Shown piece by piece: positions 12,150 through 25,300 of a stretch of DNA of 64,000 bases. A model generated the notes under the pieces. That model did no database searches, had not been told where the DNA came from, and saw nothing but the letters and a program-made list of their open reading frames with translations. Source of the DNA: Melastoma dodecandrum (Eukaryota > Streptophyta > Magnoliopsida > Myrtales > Melastomataceae); the NCBI GenBank assembly GCA_029817715.1, contig JARUPY010000404.1, forward strand, positions 1 to 64,000, in the 5' to 3' direction. A program made the translations under genes and the position numbers. Every line of letters begins with the position of its first letter. Position 1 is the first letter of the stretch.

Positions 12150-12411
12150 AGTGAAGAACCTGACCAACGAGAGCTTGCAGCGGGTTCTTCTCCCTGTGGG
12201 GAAGGAGCTGCTCCCTGCCAACGCTTTGCTGCCTGGAGTCTGGCAGGGCAGGATGGTGCGGGTAGGGGAAAAGTTTTACTGCATGGATTATAGCCCCTAC
12301 AGCGTGCTGGCGTACAATGTGGGAGGAAGCAGCTGGTCCAAGATACAGGCACTGATGAGGATGTTCCTGAGGTCGCCAAGTCCGGTGGAGAGCAAGGGGA
12401 GGCTGCGTTAA
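12150..12411 (+). pseudogene. F-box/kelch (UFO / At5g43190-like) fragment, copy A
   Basis: The stretch reads NLTNESLQRVLLPV, then PGVWQGRMVRVGEKFYCMDY, SPYSVLAYNVG and FLRSPSPVESKGRLR followed by a stop. This is the middle of the C-terminal kelch-like region of UFO-related F-box proteins. F-box, N-terminus and C-terminus are absent. It is less decayed than copies B and C, which share FYC...RSPYSML and RRSPSLVENRGRL. Confidence 0.65.
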
Positions 12412-12419
12412 ACGGAGAA

Positions 12420-12880
12420 GTTGCTGCTAACCACCTTCATTATTTAGCACCCCCCGCTCAGCTAAAGATCTACTCTTGATATTGTGGTCTTCTACTACAT
12501 CCAAACCTTCTGTCCGTTTTACATTCGAGTTGAAATCATTGGTCAAGTAGTGGTTAATGCATTAGGTGTGAAGGTTTGTACATAAATACCTTTGCTTTTT
12601 TAAAAAAAATTATGAAATACAGTTAAATTTTATATAATTAACATAAAATCCGAGAAATTTTAACTATTTCGTAAATATTTTGCAAACCATAAGCCTCAAC
12701 ATGGATTTTACAAATTAAAAAAAAAAAACAACTATGTGTCCTTAGTTAAGAACGAATGACAGACGCACTAAATCCAAGGTTCGATCAGCCAAACCAACAT
12801 GTTTGAATGCCAAATGAAAAGGTGTTGCTTGCTTGAACAACTAACAGAAGACGGCATCTAAAAGTAAGTGACGCAGAGAA
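12420..12880. other. AT-rich intergenic DNA
   Basis: No gene or repeat is recognised here. The stretch includes homopolymeric A/T runs near 12,600-12,725. Confidence 0.5.
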
Positions 12881-12887
12881 TCAAGTT

Positions 12888-13219
12888 TCAGCTGTTGATT
12901 CCATTCAGTCTTATCTCAGCCAATCCTTGCATGAGAAATTGATTTTCTCCGATCCCCCTGAGTGGCATCATCGTTCTAACATCCTTCTCCTTGATCGCCT
13001 ATCAAACAAGAAATTTGAATAATAATTTCAATCCCCAATCGAATCGACTTTCGAGGATGATCACCACTGAAGGAGGGGATTACATTTGAAAGCGTCAGAC
13101 TGCTCGAATTTTGTCCGGCCGGCTCTCCTGTTGGAACAGTCGGCAACTCCAGTCAGCTCTAGGATTGGATCCTCTTTTGTCATGCTCGACGACCTCCTGC
13201 TGGAACGCCTAGTCGTCGG
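12888..13219 (-). pseudogene. Unrecognised possible coding exons cut by the copia array
   Basis: On the minus strand 12,888-12,998 reads as a clean 37-codon terminal exon after a GATAG acceptor (AIKEKDVRTMMPLRGIGENQ..., stop at 12,888-12,890). Upstream, 13,083-13,219 is open to the copia insertion point and ends in a GT donor, and the open frame resumes past the array at 27,987-28,020 with an ATG near 28,010. The phases of the two candidate exons do not match simply, so the exon model is unsure. I do not recognise the protein. The interrupted sequence is joined cleanly across the array through GTCGG. Confidence 0.25.
13215..13219. repeat. Target-site duplication GTCGG, left end of copia array
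   Basis: The sequence GTCGG directly precedes the TGTTAG start of the first LTR and is repeated directly after the last LTR at 27,987-27,991. Confidence 0.9.
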
Positions 13220-14861
13220 TGTTAGTGTGTGCACGTATGTGCCAAGAAACTTTGTAATATATGTGAATAGTTGTTAATAAAGGCAAGTATTTACTGTTTA
13301 TTAATTACTTTTTTGCTCGTAATTAACTTTACGATAAAGTCCCAAGATTGATTATTTGTCAATCTAAAATTGTCCTTGATCGGATAGATGTTTAGAAGGG
13401 ACATAAACATCTAGATCAACGCCGAGTATAACTAAGGTCGAGTTAGACAAAGGAATGGATATTCAAGTTATACTCGGGGGTGCCTAAGTTTATGGTACAC
13501 TGGACTCGACCCGTTTATAGAGAATACCACATATTAAGTGTCATTGGTCACTTCTCTTGTTGAACGAGTATAACTGATCTCCTGACTTGAGACCTCCATT
13601 TATTATATGCGTGGAGTTGTTCACTTTGATAACGTTAAAAGCAGTCCTTAATCGGATAGTGAGTAATACGGTTATTGGGTGTGCAGCGAAGCGTAGAGAG
13701 GATAGTGTTGAGTCAATAAAGGATTCATCGCTCTCTTGGATTAGAGAGTTGACATCCTGGCCGCTTGATTGAGATATTAGTGATTTTAAACACACGGCCG
13801 TGGAGGAATGTTTATTATTCAAGTTAAAATCTATTATATCTCAGAAATCAAGTAAAATGATTAATTCAGTGAAGACACATAATGCACTGAATTAATCGGG
13901 ATGTCGGTGAGATGAAGAGATTGAATTACACAGAAATCGGTTCAATATGGTTTTGGTTCATGACTAATATTCTATTACGTTGGGTGGCTGAAAACTGTTG
14001 CTAGACGGTTACTTCAGGCTATGTATGGATGTACATTGCATTCGTTATATAGAACCTAGAGGGTCGCACGCAAAAGCACGTGAACACGAAAATTGATTAT
14101 TTAATTCTAATGGATATTAGAGTTAAAAGTATAAATTTTAAGAATTAGAATTTGTTGGATTACAAATTTATTCTGAAATATTCGGAAGCAATAAATCCTA
14201 GTGTTGGATTTAAATTGATCAAATATGTCTAAGTTGTAGACTATAATGATATAATTATAATAATTAATTATTATATCATATTTTATAATATAATATTATA
14301 TTATTATTAATATCAATATAAGGCTCGAAGCCCATTTGGCCCAATTGAACTAAATTTTCAATTGTTTAGTTCTCGGTACCTGCCCAATTGTAAAAGTAAA
14401 ATTATTAGCTATTGGCTATTGTAGCATAGCATTGCTACGTGGTGCAAATTTATTATTTTTGACAATTAATTTAGTTATAAGGCGGTACCGCATCTGTTAA
14501 GGTAAAAACAATATAAATAGATGAAATTGGCCGCTTAACCAGGTGAGGAAATCAATCCGGCCAGGAGAAGAAAATTTCATTCGGCCACAGAAGGAAATCT
14601 TTGGCCGAGGCTTCCGAAAGAAAATAGCATAAAGAATTCCGAAGGCTAGCACCGAAGGGAATTCGAGTTTTCGTGTCACGTTTGCGTGGATACTTCTAGA
14701 GGAGTCACGTTTGGGCCTCTTAAAGCTCGTATCCAATACAACAAGGTATATGTTTTGTTTAACGTTATTATCCGATTTATACGTATCGCATAGATCCGAG
14801 ACTGTGTTTCGAACAGTATTTTTCGAAACGAGCTTCCGCTGCGCCCGGCGGAAACCCTTCA
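13220..14861 (+). repeat. Copia LTR 1
   Basis: It starts TGTTAGTGTGTGCACG and ends ACCCTTCA, 1,642 bp. It differs from LTR2 and LTR3 at many sites where those two agree, especially in its first 500 bp and last 200 bp. An AT-rich near-palindrome (atgatataatt...aattattatatcat, about 14,250-14,280) is present in all three LTRs. Confidence 0.9.
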
Positions 14862-14862
14862 G

Positions 14863-14874
14863 TGGTATCCGAGC
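14863..14874 (+). other. Primer-binding site 1
   Basis: TGGTATCCGAGC lies one base after LTR1. It is complementary to the 3' end of initiator tRNA-Met with one change from the usual TGGTATCAGAGC. Confidence 0.85.
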
Positions 14875-15871
14875 TTTTTGTGATCGTATCGTATAAATCG
14901 ATGTTTTACGTTAAATCAAGTTTTAAGCAATATTTTTTCTTTACGGTGTATGCTATATTTTGAACTGTAATAAGTATAAGATAAATTTGATCTGTTCAAT
15001 TATAATTGATTTTGATGTGTTAACGCATCAAGTTTTGTAAATTATAAAATTGGACAGATGCTTAAATTATAATTACGTGGGTTGATGAAGTAAATGGGCC
15101 GAAGTCAAATTGAAACTAATCCAATAGGAATTTGTTTAGAGTTAATTCTCCAAGTCTTATTAGAAGGCCCATAAGTAAAAACAATTAGCCCAACTTAATA
15201 TAGGGCTTAGAAAAATAAAATGCCAAAAGTATTTTAGATTTTAAAAGGGTTGCCCCACAAGTATTATAATTCATCGTGGGATGGCTCCAATGTTAAATTT
15301 CGTCAAAGTTTTAAATTGTCGAGAGAAAACAGATACAATGGGCTAGAATAAAATAACTAAGCCCATTAATATATAAGTGAGACAATTAATTAAAATCCCC
15401 TGAATATTAAGTCTAAGTTTTATTTGCCCTCCATCAATAATAATGAAAATAGTCGACGTACTTCGTGAGTCGGTACAGCTCAGTTGTGGGCTCGCGTTAG
15501 TACAGTTGTTGTTTTTCATATTTTATTGATGGGTTGACTTAACTCAGATTAATTGATTTGTTAGCTCAGTTAAGGTCAATTGATTTGATGGGCGAGGGGT
15601 TTAAGAAAATATTAACCCAAGTTAATGATACCGAGGGTCACATGGATTTGTGACTGGTGAGTAGTATCTACTTAATGACTATGGTGTGTAGGTACAGCTC
15701 AGTTGTGTGCATACTATAAGATTTGAGTATTCGGTCCCGCTAGAAATTATTACCAACTAATTCCCGAGCCTAATGGTGGGGGCTATTAGGTTTGAATAAA
15801 ATAGTGAGAGTTTATAAAAGTCCTTTATATAACTATTCACAAATAATGATTTAAAATTTTATTTGCTGTAG
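14875..15871 (+). other. Untranslated leader of copia copy 1
   Basis: About 1 kb of non-coding sequence lies between the primer-binding site and gag. It holds short repeats (gtacagctcagttgtg at about 15,473 and 15,692). The same leader precedes gag in copy 2. Confidence 0.7.
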
Positions 15872-18800
15872 ATGTCGACAAACATTTCGCTGCGAAGTAT
15901 TTTGGAGAAAGAAAATATCCTCCAAGGACCGAATTACCTGGACTGGTATCGTAAGCTCAAGATTGTACTGAAACAAGACAGAAAGTTTCATGTACTAGAT
16001 TTTGAGCCACCAGCAGTGCCAAATGCAGACACTTCAGAAGCAGATCGAATCATCTATGACCATTATGTGGAAGATGCCATTGATGTGCAATGTCTCATGT
16101 TATCTGCAATGTCTCCAGAGTTGCAGAAGCAACATGAGAATATGAGCGCTAGGGATATTGATATCCATTTGCGCGAGCTCTTCCAAGAAAGTGCACGGAC
16201 TGAGAGATTTGAAATCTCTCGAGCGTTTTTCGGGATGAAATTGCAGGAAGGGAACCCTGTCGGGCCTCATGTACTCAAGATGATAGGGTACATAGAGAAG
16301 CTCGCAAGTTTGGGTTCCAAGATGGATACTCATTTGGCTGTTGATGCCATTTTGTGTTCCCTGCCTCCATCGTTTGCTCCGTTCGTGATGAACTTTAATA
16401 TGAACAACATGGAGAAGAGTCTTGCCGATCTGTTGACCATGCTCAAGACAGCAGAGAAAGACATGAAACAGAAGACTGTTTCAAATGCAATGTTGGTGAG
16501 AAATACCAACAAGAGAATGAGCAAGGGGAAGTTCAACCCCAAGGTTAAGAAATCAAAGATGTCTGCTTACCCGGGCCAAAAGCCCAAACTGAAGAAAGGC
16601 CAACAGATTCCCCAATCTGATGAGAAGGAAGCTATATGCTTTCACTGTGGCAAGAAAGGCCACTGGAAGAAGAATTGCTACCTCTTTCAAAAGAAAAATA
16701 CTAGTGGGGCAGGTGCTTCAGGTATTTTTATGATTGAATGTAATTTTTCTGTTTCATCCTCATGGGTCCTATATTCAGGATGTAGTTCTCATATCTGTGT
16801 GGACATACAGGGACTAAATGAATGCAGACGGTTGTCCAAGGGCGAGATGGACCTACGAGTGACTAATGGAGCAAGAGTAGCTGTATTAGCTGTAGGGACT
16901 TATAAAATAAGTTTGCCCAGTGGACTTGTTTTGAAACTAGAAAACTATTGTTATGTTCCAAGTTTTTCTAAGAACATCATCTCGGTGTCCAGTTTAGACA
17001 CTAAAGGTTTTGTTTTTGAATTTAAGGACAAGAAATGTTCCTTTTATCTAGATGATGTTTTCTATGGATATGGATCTTTAAATAATGGTTTGTATGTTTT
17101 AAACTTACATGAGCCGATACATTGCATCGAGAATAAGAAACAGAAATCGTGTGACTCGAACCCAACTTACCTTTGGCATTGTAGACTTGGTCATGTAAAC
17201 GAGAAGCGCATTGCTAAGTTACTCAATGATGGGTATTTGGATTCATTTGAATTAGAATCCATAGATACATGCGAAGCTTGTTTACAAGGAAAGATGACCA
17301 AGAAGCATTTTTCCAAGATTGGAGAAAGAGTGAATGAATTGCTAGAACTCATACACAGTGATGTGTGTGGACCATTGTCAGTTCAGGCCAGGGGAGCTTA
17401 TATCTACTTCGTGACTTTTACCGATGATTTTAGCCGATATGGATATATCTATTTAATGCGACAAAAGTCAGAAACTCTTGAAAAGTTTAAGGAGTTTAAG
17501 AATGAAGTAGAAAACCAACTTGACAAGAAGATTAAGATCCTTCGAAGTGATCGAGGGGGCGAGTATCTTAGTCAAGAATTCATTGATTACCTCAAGGAGT
17601 GTGGCATAATTTCACAACTCACACCTCCTCGAACGCCAGAGTGGAATGGTGTTTCAGAAAGGAGAAACCGCACACTCATGGATATGGTTAGATCAATGAT
17701 GAGTCATGTAAGTCTTCCATTATCATTTTGGGGTTATGCCTTAGAAACGGCAGCATACATGCTTAACTGAGTTCCAACCAAAGCTGCAGATAAGACACCA
17801 TATGAGTTATGGTTTGGCAAGAAGCCAAATTTGTCTTATCTCAAAGTATGGGATTGCGATGCTTATGTGAAGAACGATAGTTCTGATAAGCTTGCAGCAA
17901 GATCCATCAAGTGTATGTTTGTAGGTTATCCCAAAGAAACAAAGGGATACTATTTTTATCTTCCAAGTGAGCACAAAGTTATTATTGCTCGATATGCTAC
18001 CTTTTTAGAAAGAGAGTTTATTTCTAAAAGGGGTAGTGGGAGTAAAATAAACCTGGAAGAAATTTCAGACACTACAGACAGGTTGAAAAATGAACAGTTG
18101 GATATGGAGATAGTACCACAAGTACAAGTGACTCCATTATCAGAACCTGTTCAAGAAACGCAAGTTATACGCAAGTCTACGAGAGTACATCGAGAACCCG
18201 AGAGATATGGGTGGATCGTATCACCACATGAGGATGTACTACTCGTCGAGAACGACGAACCGTTGACTTATGAGGAAGCAGTTACTTCAATAGATTCCGA
18301 GAAATGGCTAGATGCTATGAATTCCGAAATGGACTCCATGTATACCAACCAAGTTTGGGAGTTAGTAGATGCACCAATTGGGATAAAACCTATTGGATGC
18401 AAGTGGGTCTTCAAGAAGAAGATCGACATGGATGGGAATGTTAATACCTATAAAGCAAGGCTAGTGGCAAAAGGTTTCACTCAACGTCAAGGAATTGACT
18501 ATGATGAAACATTTTCGCCAGTTGCAATGCTGAAGTCTATTCGGATTTTACTTGCTATTGCAGCTTACAAGGATTACGAGATCTGGCAAATGGACGTTAA
18601 AACTGCTTTCTTAAATGGAAGGCTAGAGGAGGAAGTGTACATGGTACAACCTCCTGGTTTTATAATGTCCGAGAATACAGATAAAGTATGTAAGCTGAAG
18701 AGATCCATTTATGGATTAAAGCAAGCTTCTCGGAGCTGGAACATAAGATTTGATGAAACAGTTAAGGATTTTGGCTTCATCAAGAATCCAGATGAACCTT

Positions 18801-19660
18801 GCGTTTACAAAAGGGTTAGTGGGAGCAGTATTGTCTTCCTAGTGCTGTATGTTGATGATATACTTCTTGTTGGAAATGATAAGTTCAGCCTAGAATCTAC
18901 TAAAGATTGGCTGAATAAGTGTTTTGCAATGAAGGATCTTGGGGAAGCAACTTATATCTTAGGTATTAGAATATACCGAGATCGACAAAGAAGACTGCTA
19001 GGGCTAAGTCAAAGTACATATATTGACAAGGTACTAAAGAGATTCAATATGCAAGATTCCAAGAGAGGATTCTTGCCACTGTCACATGGTATACAACTCT
19101 CCAAGGCGATATGTCCACAGACACTAGAGGAGAGAAATAGAATGGGTAAGATACCATATGCTTTGGCTATTGGATCCATCATGTATGCTATGATATGTAC
19201 AAGACCTGATGTATCGTATGCTTTGAGCATGACAAGTAGATATCAGGGTGATCCTGGAGAGGGTCATTAGACAGCAGTCAAAACTATCCTCAAGTATCTA
19301 AGAAGAACAAAAGATATGTTCTTGGTCTATGGAGGAGATGAGGAATTGGTTGTCAGAGGATATACTGACGCCAGTTTCCAGACAGATCGTGACGATATGA
19401 AATCGCAGCTGAGTTACGTATTTTGTCTAAATGGAGCAGCTGTTTGCTGGAAAAGTTCAAAGCAAGAAACAGTTGCGGATTCTACAGCAGAGTCCGAGTA
19501 CATAGCAGCTTCAGAAGCGGCAAAAGAAGCTGTTTGGATCAAGAATTTTACGACGGAACTTGAAGTGGTTCCTAGTAGTCACGGTCCAGTTCTACTATAC
19601 TGTGACAACAATGCTGCCATAGCACAGGCAAAGGAACCAAGGTCTCACCAGCGAACATGA
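15872..19660 (+). pseudogene. Copia gag-pol polyprotein, copy 1, broken
   Basis: Gag begins at the ATG at 15,872. A CX2CX4HX4C knuckle ([14 protein letters not shown]) lies at about 16,640-16,680. The protease motif reads YSGCSSHI instead of DSGCSSHI at 16,772-16,774, so the catalytic aspartate is lost. GAG-pre-integrase (LWHCRLGHV), integrase ([25 protein letters not shown]), reverse transcriptase ([12 protein letters not shown], about 18,845) and RNase H (TDASFQTD) follow. In-frame stops occur at 17,768-17,770 (TGA) and 19,268-19,270 (TAG). About 128 bp present in copy 2 are missing at about 19,654, removing the end of RNase H. This copy cannot make a full polyprotein. Confidence 0.95.
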
Positions 19661-19711
19661 GTCCCATGTGAGGGGCCTAGGACTGAGAGTTCATAGTTCT
19701 TGGCAATAGTG

Positions 19712-19723
19712 CAAGTGGGAGAT
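19712..19723 (+). other. Polypurine tract, copy 1
   Basis: The purine-rich AAGTGGGAGA, followed by TT/TG, directly precedes LTR2, as expected for plus-strand priming. Confidence 0.75.
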
Positions 19724-21363
19724 TGTTAGTGTGTGCACGTATGTGCCAAGACACTTTGTAATATATGTGAATAGTTGTTAATAAAGGCAAGTATTTACTG
19801 TTTATTAATTACTTTTCTGCTCGTAATTATCTGTACGGTAAAGTCCCATAGATTGATTATTTGTCAATCGAGCATTGTCCTTGATCGGATAGATGTTTAG
19901 ATAGGACATAAACATCTAGATCAACGCCGAGTATAACTAAGGTCGAGTTAGACAAAGGAATGGATATTCAAGTTATACTCGGGGGTGCCTAAGTTTATGG
20001 TACACTGGACTCGACCCGTTTATAGAGAATACCACATATTAAGTGTCATTGGTCACTTCTCTTGTTGAACGAGTGTAACTGATCTCCTGACTTGAGACCT
20101 CCGTTTATTCTATGCGCGGAGTTGTTCACTTTGATGCCGTTAAAAGCAGTCTTTAATCGGATTGTGAGTAATACGGTTATTGGGTGTGCAATGAAGCGTA
20201 GAGAAGATAGTGTTGAGTCAATATAGGATTCATCGCTCTCTTGGATTAGAGAGTTGACATCCTGACCTCTTGATTGAGATATTAGTGATTTTAAACACAC
20301 GGCCGTGGAGGAATGTTTATCATTCAAGTTAAAATCTATTATATCTCATAAATCAAGTAAAATGATTAATTCAGTGATGACACATAATGCACTAAATTAA
20401 TCAGGATGTCGGTGAGATGAAGAGATTGAATTACACAGAAATCGGTTCAATATGGTTTTGGTTCATGACTAATATTCTATTACGTTGGGTGGCTGAAAAC
20501 TGTTGCTAGACGGTTACTTCAGGCTATGTATGGATGTACATTGCATTCGTATATAGAACCTAGAGGGTCGCACGCAAAAGCACGTGAACACGAAAATTGA
20601 TTATTTAATTCTAATGGATATTAGAGTTAAAAGTATAAATTTTAAGAATTAGAATTTGTTGGATTACAAATTTATTCTGAAATATTCGGAAGCAATAAAT
20701 CCTAGTGTTGGATTTAAATTGATCAAATATGTCTAAGTTGTAGACTATAATGATATAATTATAATAATTAATTATTATATCATATTTTATAATATAATAT
20801 TATATTATTATTAATATCAATATAAGGCTCGAAGCCCATTTGGCCCAATTGAACTAAATTTCAATTGTTTAGTTCTCGGTACCTGCCCAATTGTAAAAGT
20901 AAAATTATTAGCTATTGGCTATTGTAGCATAGCATTGCTACGTGGTGCAATTTATTATTTTTGACAATTAATTTAGTTATAAGGCGGTACCGCATCTGTT
21001 AAGGTAAAAACAATATAAATAGATGAAATTGGCCGCTTAACCAGGTGAGGAAATCAATCCGGCCAGGAGAAGAAAATTTCATTCGGCCACAGAAGGAAAT
21101 CTTTGGCCGAGGCTTCCGAAAGAAAATAGCATAAAGAATTCCGAAGGCTAGCACCGAAGGGAATTCGAGTTTTCGTGTCACGTGTGCGTGGATACTTCTA
21201 GAGGAGTCACGTTTGGGACTCTTAAAGCTTGCATCCAATACAACAAGGTATGTGTTTTGTTTAACGTTATTATTCGATTTATACGTATCACATAGATCCG
21301 GGACTGTGTTTCGAATATTATTTTTTGAAACGAGCTTCCGATGCCCCCGGTGGAAACCCATCA
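19724..21363 (+). repeat. Copia LTR 2 (shared middle LTR)
   Basis: It is 1,640 bp, TGTTAG...CCCATCA. It serves as 3' LTR of copy 1 and 5' LTR of copy 2. No target duplication flanks it: the left neighbour is the polypurine tract and the right neighbour the primer-binding site. Confidence 0.9.
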
Positions 21364-21364
21364 G

Positions 21365-21376
21365 TGGTATCCGAGC
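21365..21376 (+). other. Primer-binding site 2
   Basis: TGGTATCCGAGC lies one base after LTR2, with the same one-base departure from the consensus as site 1. Confidence 0.85.
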
Positions 21377-22369
21377 TTATTTGTGATCGTATCGTATAAA
21401 TCGTATTTTACGTTAAATCAAGTTTTAAGCAATATTTTTCTTTACGGTGTATGCTATATTTTGAACTGTAATAAGTATAAGATAAATTTGATCTGTTCAA
21501 TTATAATTGATTTTGATGTGTTAACGTATCAAGTTTTGTAAATTATAAAATTGGACAGATGCTTAAATAATAATTACGTGGGTTGATGAAGTAAATGGGC
21601 CGAAGTCAAATTGAACTAATCCAATAGGAATTGTTTAGAGTTAATTCTCCAAGTCTTATTAGAAGGCCCATAAGTAAAAACAATTAGCCCAACTTAATAT
21701 AGGGCTTAGAAAAATAAAATGCCAAAAGTATTTTAGATTTTAAAAGGGTTGCCCCACAAGTATTATAATTCATCGTGGGATGGCTCCAATGTTAAATTCG
21801 TCAAAGTTTTAAATTGTCGAGAGAAAACAGATACAATGGGCTAGAATAAAATAACTAAGCCCATTAATATATAAGTGAGACAATTAATTAAAATCCCCTG
21901 AATATTAAGTCTAAGTTTTATTTGCCCTCCATCAATAATAATGAAAATAGTCGACGTACTTCGTGAGTCGGTACAGCTCAGTTGTGGGCTCGCGTTAGTA
22001 CAGTTGTAGTTTTTCATAATTTATTGATGGGTTGACTTAACTTAGATTAATTGATTTGTTAGCTCAGCTAAGGTCAATTGATTTGATGGGCGAGGGGTTT
22101 AAGAAAATATTAACCCAAGTTAATGATACCGAGGGTCACATGGATTTGTGACTGGTGAGTAGTATCTACTTAATGACTATGGTGTGTAGGTACAGCTCAG
22201 TTGTGTGCATACTATAAGATTTAAGTATTCGGTCCCGCTAGGAATTATTACCAACTAATTCCCGAGCCTAATGGTGGGGGCTATTAGGTTTGAATAAAAT
22301 AGTGGGAGTTTATAAAAGTCCTTTATATAACTATTCACAAATAATGATTCAAAATTTTATTTGCTGTAG
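21377..22369 (+). other. Untranslated leader of copia copy 2
   Basis: This non-coding leader is nearly identical to 14,875-15,871. Confidence 0.7.
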
Positions 22370-25300
22370 ATGTCGACTAACCTTTCGCTGCGAAGTATTT
22401 TGGAGAAAGAAAATATCCTCCAAGGACCGAATTACCTGGACTGGTATCGTAAGCTCAAGATTGTACTGAAACAAGACAGAAAGTTTCATGTACTAGATTT
22501 TGAGCCACCAGCAGTGCCAAATGCAGACACTTCAGAAGCAGATCGAATCATCTATGACCATTATGTGGAAGATGCCATTGATGTGCAATGTCTCATGTTA
22601 TCTGCAATGTCTCCAGAGTTGCAGAAGCAACATGAGAATATGGGCGGTAGGGATATTGATATCCATTTGCGCGAGCTCTTCCAAGAAAGTGCACGGACTG
22701 AGAGATTTGAAATCTCTCGAGCGTTTTTCGGAATGAAATTGCAGGAAGGGAACCTTGTCGGGCCTCATGTACTCAAGATGATAGGGTACATAGAGAAGCT
22801 CGCAAGTTTGGGTTCCAAGATGGATACTCATTTGGCTGTTGATGCCATTTTGTGTTCCCTGCCTCCATCGTTTGCTCCGTTCGTGATGAACTTTAATATG
22901 AACAACATGGAGAAGAGTCTTGCCGATCTGTTGACGATGCTCAAGACAGCAGAGAAAGACATGAAACAGAAGACTGTTTCAAATGCAATGTTGGTGAGAA
23001 ATACCAACAAGAGAATGAGCAAGGGGAAGTTCAACCCCAAGGTCAAGAAATCAAAGAGGTCTGCTTACCCGGGCCAAAAGCCCAAACTGAAGAAAAGCAA
23101 ACAGATTCCCCAATCTGATGAGAAGGAAGCTATATGCTTTCACTGTGGCAAGAAAGGCCACTGGAAGAAGAATTGCTACCTCTTTCAAAGAAAAATACTA
23201 GTGGGGCAGGTGCTTCAGGTATTTTTATGATTGAATGCAATTTTTCTGTTTCATCCTCATGCGTCCTAGATTCAGGATGTAGTTCTCATATCTGTGTGGA
23301 CCTGCAGGGACTAAGTGAATGCAGACGGTTGTCCAAGGGCGAGATGGACCTACGAGTGACTAATGGAGCAAGAGTAGCTGTATTAGCTGTAGGGACTTAT
23401 AAAATAAGTTTGCCCAGTGGACTTGTTTTGAAACTAGAAAACTATTGTTATGTTCCAAGTTTTTCTAAGAACATCATCTCGGTGTCCAGTTTAGACACTA
23501 AAGGTTTTGTTTTTGAATTTAAGGACAAGAAATGTTCCTTTTATCTAGATGATGTTTTCTATGGATATGGATCTTTAAATAATGGTTTGTATGTTTTAAA
23601 CTTACATGAGCCGATACATTGCATCGAGAATAAGAAACAGAAATCGTGTGACTCGAACCCAACTTACCTTTGGCATTGTAGACTTGGTCATGTAAACGAG
23701 AAGCGCATTGCTAAGTTACTCAATGATGGGTATTTGGATTCATTTGAATTAGAATCCATAGATACATGCGAAGCTTGTTTACAAGGAAAGATGACCAAGA
23801 AGCATTTTTCCAAGATTGGAGAAAGAGCGAATGAATTGCTAGAACTCATACACAGTGATGTGTGTGGACCATTGTCAGTTCAGGCCAGGGGAGCTTATAT
23901 CTACTTCGTGACTTTTACCGATGATTTTAGCCGATATGGATATATCTATTTAATGCGACAAAAGTCAGAAACTCTTGAAAAGTTTAAGGAGTTTAAGAAT
24001 GAAGTAGAAAACCAACTTGACAAGAAGATTAAGATCCTTCGAAGTGATCGAGGGGGCGAGTATCTTAGTCAAGAATTCATTGATTACCTCAAGGAGTGTG
24101 GCATAATTTCACAACTCACACCTCCTCGAACGCCAGAGTGGAATGGTGTTTCAGAAAGGAGAAACCGCACACTCATGGATATGGTTAGATCAATGATGAG
24201 TCATGCAAGTCTTCCATTATCATTTTGGGGCTATGCCTTAGAAACGGCAGCATACATGCTTAACCGAGTTCCAACCAAAGCTGCAGATAAGACACCATAT
24301 GAGTTATGGTTTAGCAAGAAACCAAATTTGTCTTATCTCAAAGTATGGGGTTGCAATGCTTATGTGAAGAACGATAGTTCTGATAAGCTTGCAGCAAGAT
24401 CCATCAAGTGTATGTTTGTAGGTTATCCCAAAGAAACAAAGGGATATTATTTTTATCTTCCAAGTGAGCACAAAGTTATTATTGCTCGATATGCTACCTT
24501 TTTAGAAAGAGAGTTTATTTCTAAAAGGGATAGTGGGAGTAAAATAAGTCTGGAAGAAATTTCAGACACTACAGACGGGTTGGAAAATGAACAGTTGGAT
24601 ATGGAGATAGTACCACAAGTACAAATGACTCCATTACCAGAACCTGTTCAAGAAACGCAAGATATACGTAAGTCTACGAGAGTACATCGAGAACCCGAGA
24701 GATATGGGTGGATCGTATCACCACATGAGGATGTACTACTCGTCGAGAACGACGAACCGTTGACTTATGAGAAAGCAGTTGCTTCAATAGATTCCGAGAA
24801 ATGGCTAGATGCCATGAATTCCGAAATAGACTCCATGTATACCAACCAAGTTTGGGAGTTAGTAGATGCACCAATTGGGGTAAAACCTATTGGATGCAAG
24901 TGGGTCTTCAAGAAGAAGATCGACATGGATGGGAATGTTAATACCTATAAAGCAAGGCTAGTGGCAAAAGTTTTCACTCAACGTCAAGGAATTGACTATG
25001 ATGAAACATTTTCGCCAGTTGCAATGCTGAAGTCTATTCGGATTTTACTTGCTATTGCAGCTTACAAGGATTACGAGATCTGGCAAATGGACGTTAAAAC
25101 TGCTTTCTTAAACGGAAGGCTAGAGGAGGAAGTGTACATGGTACAACCTCCTGGTTTTATAATGTCCGAGAATACAGATAAAGTATGTAAGCTGAAGAGA
25201 TCCATTTATGGATTAAAGCAAGCTTCTCGGAGCTGGAACATAAGATTTGATGAAGCAGTTAAGGATTTTGGCTTCATCAAGAATCCAGATGAACCTTGCG

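Noticed and set aside
13541..13822. Minus-strand frame of about 93 codons found in all three LTRs
   Set aside because: It is shared only because the LTRs are copies of each other; it has no known match and lies antisense in the LTR.
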